Assembly (NCBI GenBank): GCA_949825065.1
Contig: OX463849.1
Location: 2,418,001-2,482,000, forward strand
DNA from: Odontocerum albicorne
Taxonomy: Eukaryota > Arthropoda > Insecta > Trichoptera > Odontoceridae
Direction of reading: 5' to 3'
DNA: 64,000 nt
The translations under genes were made by a program, and so were the position numbers. How positions within the stretch are numbered: position 1 is the first letter of the stretch; each line of letters opens with the position of its first letter. The notes under the pieces were generated by a model that had not been told where the DNA came from, did no database searches, and worked only from the letters and a program-made list of their open reading frames with translations. Below, piece by piece: positions 20,340-32,039 of this stretch.

Positions 20340-21185
20340 TTTTTTACTATTTTTTTACTTAAAACAATCCATCATTTTTTAGCACGAAACAATATTTTTC
20401 AACATTAATGGCAAAAAATCATGTACAAGTACGTATTTGAAACTCTCATTTAGTTTTAACATACGTGTCAGTTGTGATTATATTGACACTCGTCATGTTA
20501 AAACCCTAAAAAACTAGGAGAACTCCATCTTGAACTAAATAGTAATATTTTTTGAACAGTCGACATTTGAATCCCGCTCGCAACGGATATACGAGTACGT
20601 GAGCGACGATATATATATTTTTCAGGGTATGGAGGGCAACCACGGCTGCTCTATGCTCTATGGCCTTACCGGGCTCACGGAGGAAACACAGCTGATCCAT
20701 TATTTACATTCTCCGGGCCCTTGCCTCACTCGCGGGGCAAGGGGGCGAGGGGACCCACCCCTCTTGAGGGCGGAGGGTGCCTAATGTGTTTTTAATTTGC
20801 TTACTGCGCGTGTAATACTTTTATTTGTGGTCGTGTTGCATCGCGTTATTGTCAATGTTTTAAACGTAATTGCGGTCACTTTTTACAATTCGATTTTAAA
20901 AATTGTTCTACATTGCTTCTACCACTTTTACCATTGCTTAGCATTTATCGGTGATGTTTTAAAATAAACATGGGTTTGTTTAATACTAATGCACCCTTCA
21001 ACATATCTGAACTGTTGAAGATCATGGTCGGGAGTCACCATTAAATTTGAACCAATTCATCGAATCTTCAGGTTTAGAACCACTGGAGTCACCACGGAAC
21101 TCGCGGTTTATTATCGCACGTGAAGAGTCAACTCCGGGTGGAAGTTAAGTGTCTTACCAATAAGACCATGGAGGTTGTATTGTAT
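20340..21185. other. unassigned, includes GC-rich island 20630-20790
   Basis: The island is preceded by TATATATTTTTCAG, an acceptor-like sequence, and contains GGGCCCTTGCCTCACTCG. No matching donor or convincing frame. Not called as an exon. Confidence 0.3.
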
Positions 21186-21351
21186 TACACTTTTGTTTTA
21201 AACTGTATGTAATCTTTTCCAACCAACGTAATACACCTTTCTTCCGACCCGGATGCTTTTTTATAAGGGTTTTAGTCTAGTTTTCATTTCGGGCGTGTTG
21301 AACATATTTTGGGTTAGTTGTAACCGATTACAGGTTGTACTGTATATCTGT

Positions 21352-22005
21352 AAGTCTTTTGAAAACCAAGTGGTGCTGAAAACAGCAAACTAGAAAGCAA
21401 TGCTTGCATTTGGAGCCCGGTGGGGACGCAGAACTCGCTCATGGTGGAGAAGGTATAAAAAAATATCTACGATATCTCTATATGAGTGAGTTTTGTGTCT
21501 ATCCATGACTTTATCCTACTCAGTTTCTACTGGGCATGCTCGGGTATAACTCCTTGAGCGTAAGAAGAGATCTGCGTCACCTGGTATACGTTGTGAAACT
21601 CGTTCGAGGAGTTGTGAGCTGTCCAGCATTACTACAAATATTAGCGTTAAATGTTCCTAACAATTACACTAGACTGCGCCGGCAAGAACTGTTGTCAATA
21701 ACATACGCAAGAACGGGTCTTCCAGCCGCTATGCCTGTTGGAAGGGCCTTAACTCTTTTAAATGGGACTGTTTCGGATATTGACATATTTCATATCACAT
21801 TGTCAAAAGCAAAACAAAAATTTCCTCTAAGATTGAACGCGTTAGAAAGCACTCATCAACGTATTTAAGTGACTGAATATAATATGCGTATATTATATAT
21901 CTATGCGTAGACATATTTTTATAAATTTTATATATTTTTAATGTTAACATTTTTTGTATCTTTCAGTGTAATTGGGCTAAGCCTGTATTAAGAAAATAAA
22001 TAAAT
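21352..22005 (+). mobile_element. LINE family B 3' fragment (Jockey/CR1-like)
   Basis: Nearly the same sequence as 54480-55205: AGCAATGCTTGCATTTGGAG, CATGGTGGAGAAGGTA, GGGCATGCTCGGGTATAACT, AACTGTTGTCAATAACATAC, ending in an AATAAATAAATAA tail. It encodes the RT C-terminus (LGYNSLSVRRDLRHLVYVVK, NYTRLRRQELLSITYARTG). Against the other copy it has a ~25-bp internal deletion at about 21393, plus frame changes, so it is dead. Confidence 0.85.
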
Positions 22006-23072
22006 AACGAAAGCGTTTATCCAAATTGCGCGAACCGTTTCCAATGGTTCCTTTGGAACTTAAACAGGACCTTCTTTCGAGAAGGTGGACCTTTGCGGCG
22101 CCTTCTCGGCATAATTTTTTGCCAGCTGGTGGGGGGAAGGCGCAGGTCCGCCACCTCACCTGTTGCCCACCTTGCCCCCCCCAGCCTTCTCGACGATACC
22201 TCCTAACATATTATTATTATTATTTTCTCGAGCAGTTGACATAACACACCATTTTATTATACGGCCTCGAACGCATTTTATCTTCGTTAATTGTGTTTCT
22301 CGAATAATTTAATTTATTTATGTTTTAAAAAGAGATATTTCAAGTTTTGCTCTACAAGTTCGATTGATAATAATGACAGCTTTTCTGGTCACTCGAGGTG
22401 TTCCCGGCTATAGTCGACTTACCTGATACCTAATGTATGTTCCTAAACTCAGCCTCTGTTTTTGTCATCCGCGTCTCTGCGTGCATCAGGAACTATCCTA
22501 AGAGTAAAATTGTACGTACATATGTCGTATTTTGCGGAGTGTTATCTTCATTATTTACTCAATACATATATTAATTTTATCCAGTGACAACCGTCGTAAT
22601 TCCTCTTTGAGTCATCTATTTATGTCACATGGTATTTTAAGTCGTTTCTTAACAGTGTAATGTACACATAAGTTTTGTTTAATTGCATTTCAGATACCTC
22701 ATTGTATATTAAAAACATCTTATCTATCCATTGAAATTAAAGAAGTATCGATTTAGTTTTTCATGCTAAATATCCTCAGTGAGATACAGGCAAAAGCCTA
22801 GTTTACTGGGGATACGAGAAATGAAAGGCAACAAACCCAGATGCATTAAAATTGTATGTCCAAATCAAATTACCTGTTGTTTTTTCGCAAATTGTGTATA
22901 TTTCTTGTCATGTGTTATAATAATAATAAATAATAATAATAATTGATTTAGAAATTAATTATATTCGTCAGTGAATGAAAGTGACAAGTTTCAAAACTCA
23001 TAAAGACGTTAGGTTTTTTAAAGCCTTCAAATAATATTAAATCATATAAAAATATGTTTACAGTATTATTTA
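22006..23072. other. unassigned, includes GC-rich island 22070-22205
   Basis: The island contains CACCTCACCTGTTGCCCACC and CAGCTGG (E-box-like words), followed by (ATT)n. Further right are (AAT)n runs near 22920-22945. No gene. Confidence 0.35.
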
Positions 23073-23076
23073 TTAA

Positions 23077-23674
23077 CCCTTCCTGTCCTGTGATGTGTAA
23101 CTAGTACACATTGCTTCTAAAAACTTTAATATCTCTATAAATATAATAAACACTGGGTTTAGATTTTAGGTGTTTCTCCGTAATACGTTTACGCATTGAA
23201 TAAAAAATATAATATTAATAATAATTAGCACTTATCGGCCACATCAGAGATATTTTGTGAAAATCGGGAATAAATTCACCGATACAATCAAACGTGCGCC
23301 AGTGTGACGTGGGTATATTCATTCTAAAAAAACCGCTAGGGGTGAGGAAGCAACGCTATTCACGTCTCACTCTACTTCGGTATATGGGAACGCAAGAAAT
23401 AGAATATCAGTTCGCTCGCTTCTCTTGCTCAGTAGCTCGCGGGCTTTTCGAGGTGGTCGCTTCGCCCGTTTTGTGAACGTCGGCCGATGTTTTTTTTTTC
23501 ATGTTTTCATTAATTCAATTTCAATTATTATCACATTTGACTTAAAATTTAATTAATTTAAGCGATTGGCTATGAATATTCTTATTTTTCCGATTTTAAA
23601 TCGCTCATTTTTACATGTGTATTGAATACACAGCACGGGAACGCGCGGATTTTTTTAGCACAGGAATGAAAAGG
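23077..23674 (+). mobile_element. TTAA-type (piggyBac-like) MITE, copy 4, complete
   Basis: 598 bp between TTAA at 23073-23076 and 23675-23678. Ends are CCCTTCCTGTCCTGTG and AGCACAGGAATGAAAAGG. Internal landmarks are as in the other copies (CGGTATATGGGAACGCAAG, GAAAATCGGGAATAAATTCA). Confidence 0.88.
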
Positions 23675-23854
23675 TTAAAGGCGTCGTGTAATTCTTATTC
23701 TCATGCATTGATTTATTGATTGAGTAAGGAATGAGAAAATTCACAGCACGGGAACGCGCGGATTTTTTTAGCACAGGAAGGAAAAGGTTAAAGGCGTCGT
23801 GTAATTCCTAATCTCATGCATTGATTTATTGATTGAGTAAGGAATGAGAAAATT
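23629..23854. repeat. 113-bp tandem duplication across the MITE edge
   Basis: CACAGCACGGGAACGCGCGG through TGAGTAAGGAATGAGAAAAT occurs at 23629-23741 and again at 23742-23854. The unit spans the last ~46 bp of the MITE, its TTAA and ~65 bp of flank, so the duplication followed MITE insertion. Confidence 0.92.
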
Positions 23855-23897
23855 TTGATAAGGATGTATTTGAAGATAAATATGTAAATTTTGTTAA

Positions 23898-24060
23898 ATG
23901 TGACGGCATTCAGATTTCAAACCCCCCCCCCCAACCCGCCATATTTGTTTAAACACACACACACACATGTAACGGCATTCAGACTACAGCTCCCCCACCC
24001 CCATATTTGTTTAATGTAACGGCATTCTGACTACAGGCTCAGACTACCCCTTATTTGTAA
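23898..24060. repeat. three degenerate ~70-bp repeats
   Basis: Landmarks GTGACGGCATTCAGA, GTAACGGCATTCAGACTACA and GTAACGGCATTCTGACTACA, each followed by a C-run and CATATTTGTTTAA. A CA microsatellite (23953-23967) interrupts them. Confidence 0.8.
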
Positions 24061-24165
24061 ACAAATAAATCAAAATACTGATATTAGTTTAAATGTGAAC
24101 GATCTTTTTGACTCATCAATTACTTTATAACTATCGACAAGTTTACAATATACATTTATTTATTT

Positions 24166-24255
24166 GTTATGCATTGCACCATTCTGGAATGACCGAATCT
24201 TGGATTATTCGTTATGCATTGCACCATTCTGGAATGACCGATTCTTGGATTATTT
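24166..24255. repeat. 45-bp direct duplication
   Basis: GTTATGCATTGCACCATTCT followed by GGAATGACCG(A)ATTCTTGG occurs twice in tandem with one base difference. Confidence 0.9.
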
Positions 24256-24859
24256 TCATGCTTAGAGAATAATCGAGGTTCTAGAAGAGGTGTCGCATAT
24301 ACCCAACTCTTTCTTTCTTTCTTTACATAGTCAGGAACGTTTAGTAGGTGGAAAAGATATTCTATGAAAAATAAATCGTTCTCGTATCCGCTATTGTATT
24401 TCACCAAATCGATTTATTTCCTAATTAACAAAAAAGGCGTTTTAATCTCCATAGTACAAGCTACAATTCTTTTTTCCGGAAAATTCCTTCCCTGAGGGAG
24501 GTGAAACAATAAATTGCTAGCACAGTGTATCGCCTCCCGCACCGCATTAATTTCACTCTCTGCTTCCGGGAGAATTGGTCACTGGGGGCTTAGCCCGAGT
24601 TGGGGACTACCTGCAGGAAATGTTCCAGTCATAACACTGTTTTAATCAACGTTCTTGGTGTGTACGAGTATTTGAAAATAATTATGATTGCAATTTAAAA
24701 TTCCTCGTGTAAGGATTTCAATTGGACTGATATTTTTCCCATGTAGCGTTTACGCAGTGAGGTGAAATTTGTAGAAATTTATGCTGAGAGTTTCAGTGAA
24801 AAATCCACGCGTATTGTTGGAGTTATGATTCAAATATGATTTGACAAGATGATGTTTAA
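24256..24859. other. unassigned, GC-rich patch 24520-24620
   Basis: No repeat or domain recognised. Confidence 0.3.
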
Positions 24860-24865
24860 AATACT

Positions 24866-25424
24866 TCTTCTCAGTGTCATGTCAGGTCCCCCCAACGTTG
24901 AATATCACCTGAGAGTAGACATCTTTGTCCCCGGCAGCCCAAAAAAGATCTCCAACGCCTCTTATGCCAGTCCAATCACGTATATTGCGGAGCCAGGAGA
25001 TTTGCCTCCTGCCAGCACCTCTTCGGCCTTCTATTTTGCATTGGATGATCAGGTGCAGTAATTTGTATTTTGCTCCTCTAAGGACATGACCCAGGTAGGA
25101 CACCTTTCGGATTTTAATATTATTCAGCAACTCTCTGTCAACTTTGGCTCTTTGAAGAACCCTTGTGTTGCTGACCATATCTGACCTGGGTATCCGTAGC
25201 ATTCTCCGGTGCATCCACATTTCGAATGCTTCCAGTCGGTTCATACTACTTGCTTTGAGGGTCCATGATTCCACTCCATGCAATAACACTGACCAAACGT
25301 AGCATTTGACTAACCGTTGTCGAAGTTTCAAGTTTAGATTATCATCGTAGAATACGCTTCTCATTTTATTAAAAGCCGCACGACATGATTCAATCCTCCA
25401 CTTGACTTCGGTTTCTGGGTCGAG
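24866..25424 (-). mobile_element. LINE family E 3' fragment with target duplication
   Basis: The minus strand encodes an RT C-terminus: DPETEV-like start, CRAAFNKMRSVFYDDNL, RLVKCYVWSVLLHGVESWTL, MNRLEAFEMWMHRRMLRIP, KVSYLGHVLRGAKYKLLHLI, KIEGRRGAGRRQISWLRNIR. It is of the RTE/L2-like type often annotated as endonuclease-reverse transcriptase in insects. The 3' end is GACATGACACTGAGAAGAAG. AATACT flanks both sides (24860-24865 and 25425-25430), a short target duplication. Other copies lie at 32040, 35358 and 43787. The 160-aa frame 25364-24882 is intact, but the endonuclease and the RT palm are missing. Confidence 0.85.
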
Positions 25425-25466
25425 AATACTAATAATTTCATATTAAATATATTTGTTGGAACATAC

Positions 25467-26650
25467 GAGGGGAGGTCAATATAATTCGTGGGATGAAAGG
25501 GTAGTAGTGCGCATGTGCATGTTCCGATAATATGACTCATTATGAGTATATTCACCAAGTTTTAGTCTAATTTTGAGAGTATTGTTTAACATATCGTCGG
25601 TAGAGTGTGTCAAACGTTAATAACACCTCAAGTATGGCAAACATGGGTATCGCGCCGTCATTAAGTTTCTCATAAAACAAGGTAAAACACCTCAAATCAT
25701 TTTGGAAGAGATGTTAGCGATTTACGGGGACTGTTGCCCTGGAAAAACGATGGTTCAAACGTGGCATAGTCTTTTTAAGCAAGGGAGAGAATCGATCGAA
25801 GACGACCTCCGACCAAGACGGCCTGCCTGTTGATGCACTTGTTCAAACATCGTCAAAAAAATAGAAAAGCTTGTGCTGGTAGATGCCCACCCAAACAAAC
25901 AACGGCTTGCAGAGATGGTTGGAGTGTCACCTACTCGTAGAACCATTTTGGATATCCTCCATCAGCATCTAGGGATGTCAAAACTCAGTGCAAGGTGGGT
26001 ACCCAGAATGCTCACGCCACTTCAAAAACAACAACGCGTCGAATATTCACGACAGTTTTTGAACCTCTGCAGAAACAACAAAGATGAGACTTCGATCCGA
26101 GTTGTTACTGGAGATAAATCTTGGGTTCATCATTATGAGTCTGAGTCGAAGCAGGAGTCTATGCAGTGGCATAAAAAGGGCACACACATCCCTCTAAGTG
26201 TCGCAATCGGTCGGAAAAAATAGGTAAAATTTTTTTGGGATGCGGAAGGCATACTGCTGATAGTTTACAAAGATAAGAGCATCGCAATAACTGGAGAGTA
26301 CCACTTTGGTCTACTAATGTACTCGTAGTTAAGAGAAGCTGTGAAGGAGAAAGGGAGAGGAAAACGGACAAAAGAGGTGCTGCTTTTACATGGCTATGCA
26401 CCCGTGCACAAAGACAATTCTGCATTGGCTGCTCTTCACAACTGTGGCTTCCAAACATTAGTCACTCTCCCTATAGCCCAGACCTGGCTCCGTCTGACTA
26501 TTATTTGTTTCCAAATATGGAAAAAGAACTTCGACGTAATAAATTTACGGACGATGAAGAAGAAGTGCGATTTCGGCTTATTTTGAAGGCGAAAGCAAAT
26601 GTTTTTTACCTTCCCCCCGTAAATACTTTTAGAAATCATATAAGGTGCTC
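25467..26650 (+). mobile_element. mariner, nearly full length, three breaks (lineage M4)
   Basis: The left end is TACGAGGGGAGGTCAATATA. Decayed coding follows from 25635: YRAVIKFLIKQGKTPQIILE, KTMVQTWHSLFKQGRESIED (N-terminal helix-turn-helix region), a break near 25830, PTRRTILDILHQHLGMSKLS, ARWVPRMLTPLQKQQRVEYS, VVTGDKSWVHHYESESKQES (first catalytic Asp) and a stop at 26221. Then come KFFWDAEGILLI, EVLLLHGYAPVHKDNSALAA (second site, Asp replaced by Gly in LLHGYAP) and, in another frame, LPYSPDLAPSDYYLFPNMEK (third Asp). A matching right terminus was not seen before 26760. It encodes no working protein. Confidence 0.88.
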
Positions 26651-27853
26651 GCATGTATAATTGCTGAATCCGGTAATTTTCCTTGAATGTCTTATTTGTT
26701 ATTGAAAAAACATCTTAATATATTTTTCATTTGATTCGTTCGAATATCTGATAATATATTGGAAATACAATCAATATACGAGTACAGTGAAACCCGAATC
26801 GTGAAATGATTTCAGTGTACAGATTCAGTCAGTACCTGATGTCGCTGCTGGGCAGCTGCTAATGCTCGATGTACGAGCGTCGTGTATCAGCAGGAACTGG
26901 ACAGCGTCAGACATCAGGAGAGAGCGGGTGGACTGCGACAATGAAGGCTGCAAGCGTGGCAGGGCAGGGGCGGGCCGGGCCGGGCGCGAGGCGCGCCCCC
27001 GTGGCTATCGATCGGGCGGGAGCCGCGCGCGCTGCCGGCCCCGCCCCCGCCCTCCACCTCCCGAACACACCACGCCGGGTAATTAATGCCTCGCACCACA
27101 CACGACCCCCACGCCTCTTCCCGCCCCACAGGATGACCAGCGCTCCCGCCGCGGGCATCCGCCCCGCCACCGATAGATACGGGGCCCTTACGTTATACTC
27201 CGATATTAGACCAGTACTCAATGTTAAATTTTTTTCCCGGACCAAACAAAGGCTTAGTAAAATAGAATTAGTATCTAGATGAAGAACATTTAATAATGCG
27301 GTTATATGAGACCAATTCATTTCAGTAATTATACGAGTAGCATTAGGAATTTCACTTCTGTTTTAAAATATTTTTCGTAAAACAGTCATTCAAAAGTGAG
27401 ATATTTCGCGATACAATTCCAATAATAGTCCCTACAAAGGAGAAAAGCCTATTATAGCGTTATTGTTGTCCTATTAAATATGTGGATATTAATTACAATA
27501 CAATAATCCACTTTGACAGTAGCACACATTTGTAAAATAAATTAAAATTTAACATAAATTTGGTGTCAAAAATATGTTTCAGTTCTAAAATATTTAAGAA
27601 ATCAGACTTGCACACTTCCGGGTCCCGGGTGGGAGACTGGCTTTCTATCATTGCACCACAGAGATTCATCTGTTTACTACAGTCAGGTTATTTAGCATTA
27701 AGACGAAATGACAATATATTGTGTAATATATAACGCCCTTGTGACACTCACTCAATGACCAACTAACACAAAATGAGTAACTGCAATCGATCGAATCGCT
27801 TACAAATAGTTGTTAGGTCAACTAGTTTAAGAGGTCTTCAATCGACTGTAACG
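26651..27853. other. unassigned, contains the strongest GC-rich island (26925-27190)
   Basis: The island is CpG-dense (GCGCGAGGCGCGCCCCCG, GCGCGCGCTGCCGGCC), with 137-codon frames open on both strands, which reflects composition. CGGGTAATTAATG at 27076-27088 is a homeodomain-type site repeated in another island at 61592-61604. CTCTTCCCGCCCCACAG at 27116-27132 looks like a splice acceptor. Nothing decides between promoter, enhancer and exon. Confidence 0.35.
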
Positions 27854-28194
27854 ACTACAACGAAATAGTAATAAATAAGCAATAATTCGCCAAATTGCCG
27901 ATTAAAATCGCCTGGGCTAGATATAAGTATCGTGACGAGTTTATGGGGGACACCCCCATTGGGGCATTACTCTTATTGTATACGTGTAAATAGCCCAGTA
28001 GAACGGACCATTGAGGAGGACGGCTCGTCGCTGACTCGGGGGTAGTTTGACGGCCTCTCTTCCATCGAGCTTGCACACCCGGAACAATACAATAATGGTC
28101 CTCCTCCCGCGAGCGTTACGGAGAGTTTCTCACGCCGAACTAATCTTATAAGCTTCTCCAATTTTATGTCGTACTTACACATGTGTATCAACAG

Positions 28195-28705
28195 TCGGCC
28201 GGGAAGGTTATGGCCTCCGTATTTTGGGATGCGCATGGTATAATATTATCGATCACATTGAAAGGGGTAAAACCTTCAATAGCGAATATTACATAGCGTT
28301 ATTGGAGCGTTTGAATGCAGACATTGCAAAAAAAACGGCCCCAAATGAAGAAGAAAAAAGTTCTCTTTCATCAGGACAATGCACCGTGTCATAAGTCGAT
28401 GGTAACGATGACCAAATTGCATGAGTTGAACTTCGAATTGCTTCCGCACCCACCGTATTCTCCAGATTTGACCCCCAGCGACTATTGGCTGTTCGCAGAC
28501 CTCAAAAAGATGCTCCAGGGAAAAAGATTTAGCTCCAATGAAGAAGATAAATCGTTCTACACGGCTGGCATAGAAAAGTTAGGAAAGCGTTGGAATGAAT
28601 GTATCGCTCTTGGAGGAGACTATGTTGATGAATAAAGAAGAATTTTGGCAAACAAATGTTGTTTTAGAAGTTAGTCCCGGGACTTATTGATCGATGTGTT
28701 TTGTC
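28195..28705 (+). mobile_element. mariner 3' half (lineage M5), copy 1
   Basis: Begins in a frame reading AGKVMASVFWDAHGII, changes frame, then gives KKKKVLFHQDNAPCHKSMVT (second catalytic Asp), FELLPHPPYSPDLTPSDYWL (third Asp), FADLKKMLQGKRFSSNEE and GIEKLGKRWNECIALGGDYV with the natural stop at 28633-28635. About 22 codons between NEE and DKSFYTAG are deleted relative to the copy at 62060. The right end has AGTCCCGGGACTTATTGATC. The N-terminal half is absent. Confidence 0.88.
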
Positions 28706-29193
28706 ATGTCAATTATTTGAGTGTTACGTTTCCCGAGATTAAACTCTCAACCTTCTGTCTTATGTCTTCTAACTCCCCTTTCATATCATCTGAGCGCGAT
28801 TAGCGTCGCACCTTTTTATTTTACACTTATGTGTTCCTATTCTCATTATTTGACTGTTACAGCTTTTGCGAAAGCCACTTCGGTTGTTTACGGAGGCTTT
28901 AATATCTCGCTCTCTTGTTCTCTTTTTATGTTTTCAGATTAAGGCTGTAGATTAACAGATACATTTTATGAATTCGGTAAAGAATGGAAATCCAATTTGT
29001 CTTCCTCAATTACCAGTTTCTTTTTATCATCTTTTGTGGTCATTCGCGGGGTAAATATTATTTTTCATTCTACTTTGATCTTTAAAACGTTAACATATTT
29101 CCATTACAACAAAGTAAAACAGAAAATTATTTATTTTTGGAAATATTAAAACATATTATACTTGATTCAACATTTTATGGCCACGTTCATCGT
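28706..29193. other. unassigned
   Basis: AT-rich, no recognised repeat or coding. Confidence 0.3.
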
Positions 29194-29196
29194 TTA

Positions 29197-29707
29197 GGCT
29201 AAGGCCACACCAAATTGCTTCGCTAGGTGCTACGTGACTAATAGACTAGGTAACTTCATGCTTGGCCACACCAAAGTGCTTCGCACAAATTCATTTAACA
29301 TTTGGGAGCGGTTGAGTCAACAAACGGTGCCACTCTCATAACTAACCAATTTCATTACAACTTACCTTATCTTTATTTACTTTCCGTGCAACTTCATTTC
29401 AAAGTGATTTTATTACAGGTACATTTTTGTATAATTTGCTCGATGGGTTCCACAAAGGCTCCCTTTTATACACAGCTGTTATTAAAACTTCCTCCATCTT
29501 GTAAAATCACTTGGTGACACAATAAAATTAACCAACACGTCTTCGCTAGGAGACTCACTAGGTGAGTAATCGTCATGTAGCGTGGCGCGAAACGTACAGT
29601 GTAGCCATTGCGATAGTATGCGGTGCGTTGGTTCGCTAGGATATGCCGCCTAACTCGCAGCGTAGCTCTAAACACCAAGCGAGGCTCCTACATGCTTGGC
29701 TGAGGCC
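29197..29707 (-). mobile_element. PIF/Harbinger-like MITE with MADF exon, copy 1, complete
   Basis: 511 bp flanked by TTA (29194-29196 and 29708-29710), with ends GGCTAAGGCCACACC and GCTTGGCTGAGGCC. On the minus strand, 29497-29366 reads as a MADF-domain start: MEEVLITAVYKREPLWNPSS, KLYKNVPVIKSL, then a stop where Trp is expected, NEVARKVNKD, followed by a GTAAGT donor. PIF/Harbinger elements encode a second, Myb/MADF-type DNA-binding protein beside the transposase, which fits. Only that first exon is retained. The TTA duplication supports the family. Confidence 0.75.
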
Positions 29708-29710
29708 TTA

Positions 29711-30405
29711 CTGTTTGAAGTTCGTGATCGGATTTGGTTAGAGAAAATGCGAAATTAATTTGACACTCGACTAAAATTAGGTAATATATTTTGATCAGAG
29801 CCTTTAAGTTTTAAATGCTGTTTACTATTTAAGTCTTGCGGCTGGTAGTAAACTGGCATTGATTTGATAAATCTTTATTTATGTATTTATTTAACCGTTG
29901 TTTTGAAAAATGGTGGCGAAGCGATTGACTTGCGGAAGCAATACCTAATAATCCCGATAATGCGATTTTAATTGTGAAGAACGGCCTAGACGGGAGACGG
30001 GAGAGCGGGAAGCAATAATTAGATTTACGACTCGGCTAAACAACGAGCCGATGTTAAATTTAAAAAAAATCGCTCGTCGGGCCTAATTGGCCGAGCCCCG
30101 CGAGCCGCTCGCACCGTCTTCTAGCTAACTGATATTTTTGCGGCTGTAAATTATCTTTTGAGTAAATGAACCTTTAAATGCGTGTACATTTTAATGGCCA
30201 CTGAAAATATGTAATTAATTTTCATTTCAAAATATACAATGGTTTTAGGATGTATAATTTATTACTCATTATTGACTTTCTGGTTTTTACCTTACTTTCA
30301 GACCATGTTCCACCTGAATGTATTATTAGTTATAAACTTCTCTGCCTTTTATAATATGAATTGATTGAGCGTGACTGGACTTATTTTTCTCTATAGACAT
30401 CGAGA
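29711..30405. other. unassigned
   Basis: Moderately GC-rich around 29980-30120, otherwise AT-rich. Nothing recognised. Confidence 0.3.
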
Positions 30406-31126
30406 TTTCATGTCATATTATCTTGAAGACTGCAGTAGTTTTAAAATGTGTGTCTAAGGTGTATTTTCATCCTACGAAAGTACGATCATATAACTTCATA
30501 CCAGAAGGCATTGAACTGGTTGAATGTTAGAAATAGACGCCAAATTCATATACTGTCTTTTGTATAATATCTTTAACTATCCCGCCGCCCCCTCTTATCT
30601 CACCGAAATTTTTCAGCGTCTTTCCAATCATGGATTAGCTCTACGCTCAAACAAAGATTGTATATTGACCTTTCCAGTTCACCGTTCCTCTTTTTTTACG
30701 TCGTCCTTTACTGTCCATGCAGTGAGACTCTGGAATCCGTTACAAACGAATATAAGACTCGCTCCGTCCTTGTCATGTTTTAAGAAGCCACTGAAAAAAC
30801 TCTTAATTTCTAGTCAGTAAAATAACGTGTTTCATTCCCGATTTTTCTTTTTCTGTCCTCTCCACCATCCCTTCCTTTCCTTTTGATTGATGATATCTCA
30901 CTTTATATGAAAAATAATGTTCGGGTGATTGTCCGTCTTTGTGGGGTTCGTGGGTATGTACTCACGTATTTGTTTATGGATTTCGTGGGGATGGATAGTC
31001 AATTGAATGCGACCACGTAACTTGCTTATTTTACTTTTGTCTGGTTGGTTGGAAGAGATTATCGCCTGGCAATAAGCCCGCCAGATTGTATTTGCAATAA
31101 AAGTGTTAAATAAATAAATAAATAGC
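30406..31126 (+). mobile_element. LINE family A 3' fragment (Jockey/CR1-like), copy 1
   Basis: Coding traces of the RT C-terminus: KVRSYNFIPEGIEL, then in frame 30524-30820 FQRLSNHGLALRSNKDCILT, SFTVHAVRLWNPLQTNIRLA and SLSCFKKPLKKLLISS. The 3' untranslated region includes TTGTCCGTCTTTGTGGGGTT and GGTTGGTTGGAAGAGATT, ending in a (TAAA)n tail at 31100-31126. The same family occurs at 39128-39960, 46824-47308 and 51163-51676. All copies are 5'-truncated. Confidence 0.88.
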
Positions 31127-31738
31127 TTCCACTCACTGCATTTTGTATAAATTACAGCGCAGTCATGAAGAACATTTTGTATTTTAGATAGCAAACGTTG
31201 GAATACTTAGAGTCGCAAGGCTCAGCTTCAGTTAAAAAAGTCTCGAAATATCGCTTGGATTCTTTGTATAACGTTTTGCTTAAATCAAGAAACGTGAATA
31301 AATTCCTTGGAAATCCAACGACCCACATATTATTTTTATATCGAGTTTGAATACTCGAGGATACATTCATGTAAGTCACTCGACATCGTTCATTGCCAAT
31401 TATGTATATATTTCTAAAACGATTCGGGGGGGAAAACTTTTTTAAAGCGAAATCGCTCCAACGGGTTGTTTACTTTTCTTTCGGCGACTCAACAGTTAAA
31501 CTTTGTGTAAATATTATGTGCTTTATTTATGTCACTTGTAATCACATGCTCGGGGTGAATTCATTAAATTATCTTTTTCGTCGACTGAGTGGGTACGATT
31601 CCCGATTTAGAACGCTCTTGAGGAGGGTTTGTGCTCTAAACGGCGTTATGTAAATTTTCCTTTTATAAATGTTTCTATATGACTTGGGTTTTAAATGTGC
31701 GTTGTAAAAGAGAAAAATGTGTAGAATATTAAATAAAG
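31127..31738. other. unassigned
   Basis: No recognised repeat. The 86-aa frame 31393-31653 has no family resemblance. Confidence 0.3.
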
Positions 31739-31899
31739 TTAACCCTTTGCCATCTGACGGTACAAATTTGTACCACCGGTACAGATTTAAACGTTCATTC
31801 TAGCATTATACATCAAAATTAGTTTGATCAATCCCTGTCATCACATCACATCACATAATATGTGTACTAATATTTAACAATGCAAACAGTATTGGAACG

Positions 31900-31998
31900 T
31901 GTATTTGTAATTTATTTTTATCAAAGACTGTTTATTCCACTTTTTTGTGACGGTTTAACCCTACCGGTTTCAAGACTTTCACTTCATCTTCAGGGGAG
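31900..31998 (-). mobile_element. Penelope-like terminus fragment with hammerhead-like motif, copy 2
   Basis: AATTTATTTTTATCAAAGAC, TGTTTATTCCACTTTTTTGT, GACGGTTTAACCCTACCGGT and CAAGACTTTCACTTCATCTT match the termini at 17301 and 40943 with several substitutions. The hammerhead-like core occupies 31949-31993 on the minus strand. Confidence 0.8.
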
Positions 31999-32039
31999 CA
32001 CAAACAAGACTGTATTTATTAAACGTGTATTTATTAAAA

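Noticed and set aside
20617..20790. Host exon after TATATATTTTTCAG
   Set aside because: No donor, and the frame has no recognisable content.
21080..21180. tRNA-derived SINE or tRNA
   Set aside because: GTCTTACCAATAAGACC suggested a tRNA-like arm, but no A and B boxes at correct spacing or cloverleaf could be drawn.
27112..27190. Second host exon after CTCTTCCCGCCCCACAG
   Set aside because: Acceptor-like, but no good donor at a plausible distance and no conserved-looking peptide.
26869..27320. Opposed 137-aa frames on both strands
   Set aside because: Both are open because the DNA is CpG-rich. The peptides are Arg/Ala/Pro/Gly-rich without domains and mirror each other.
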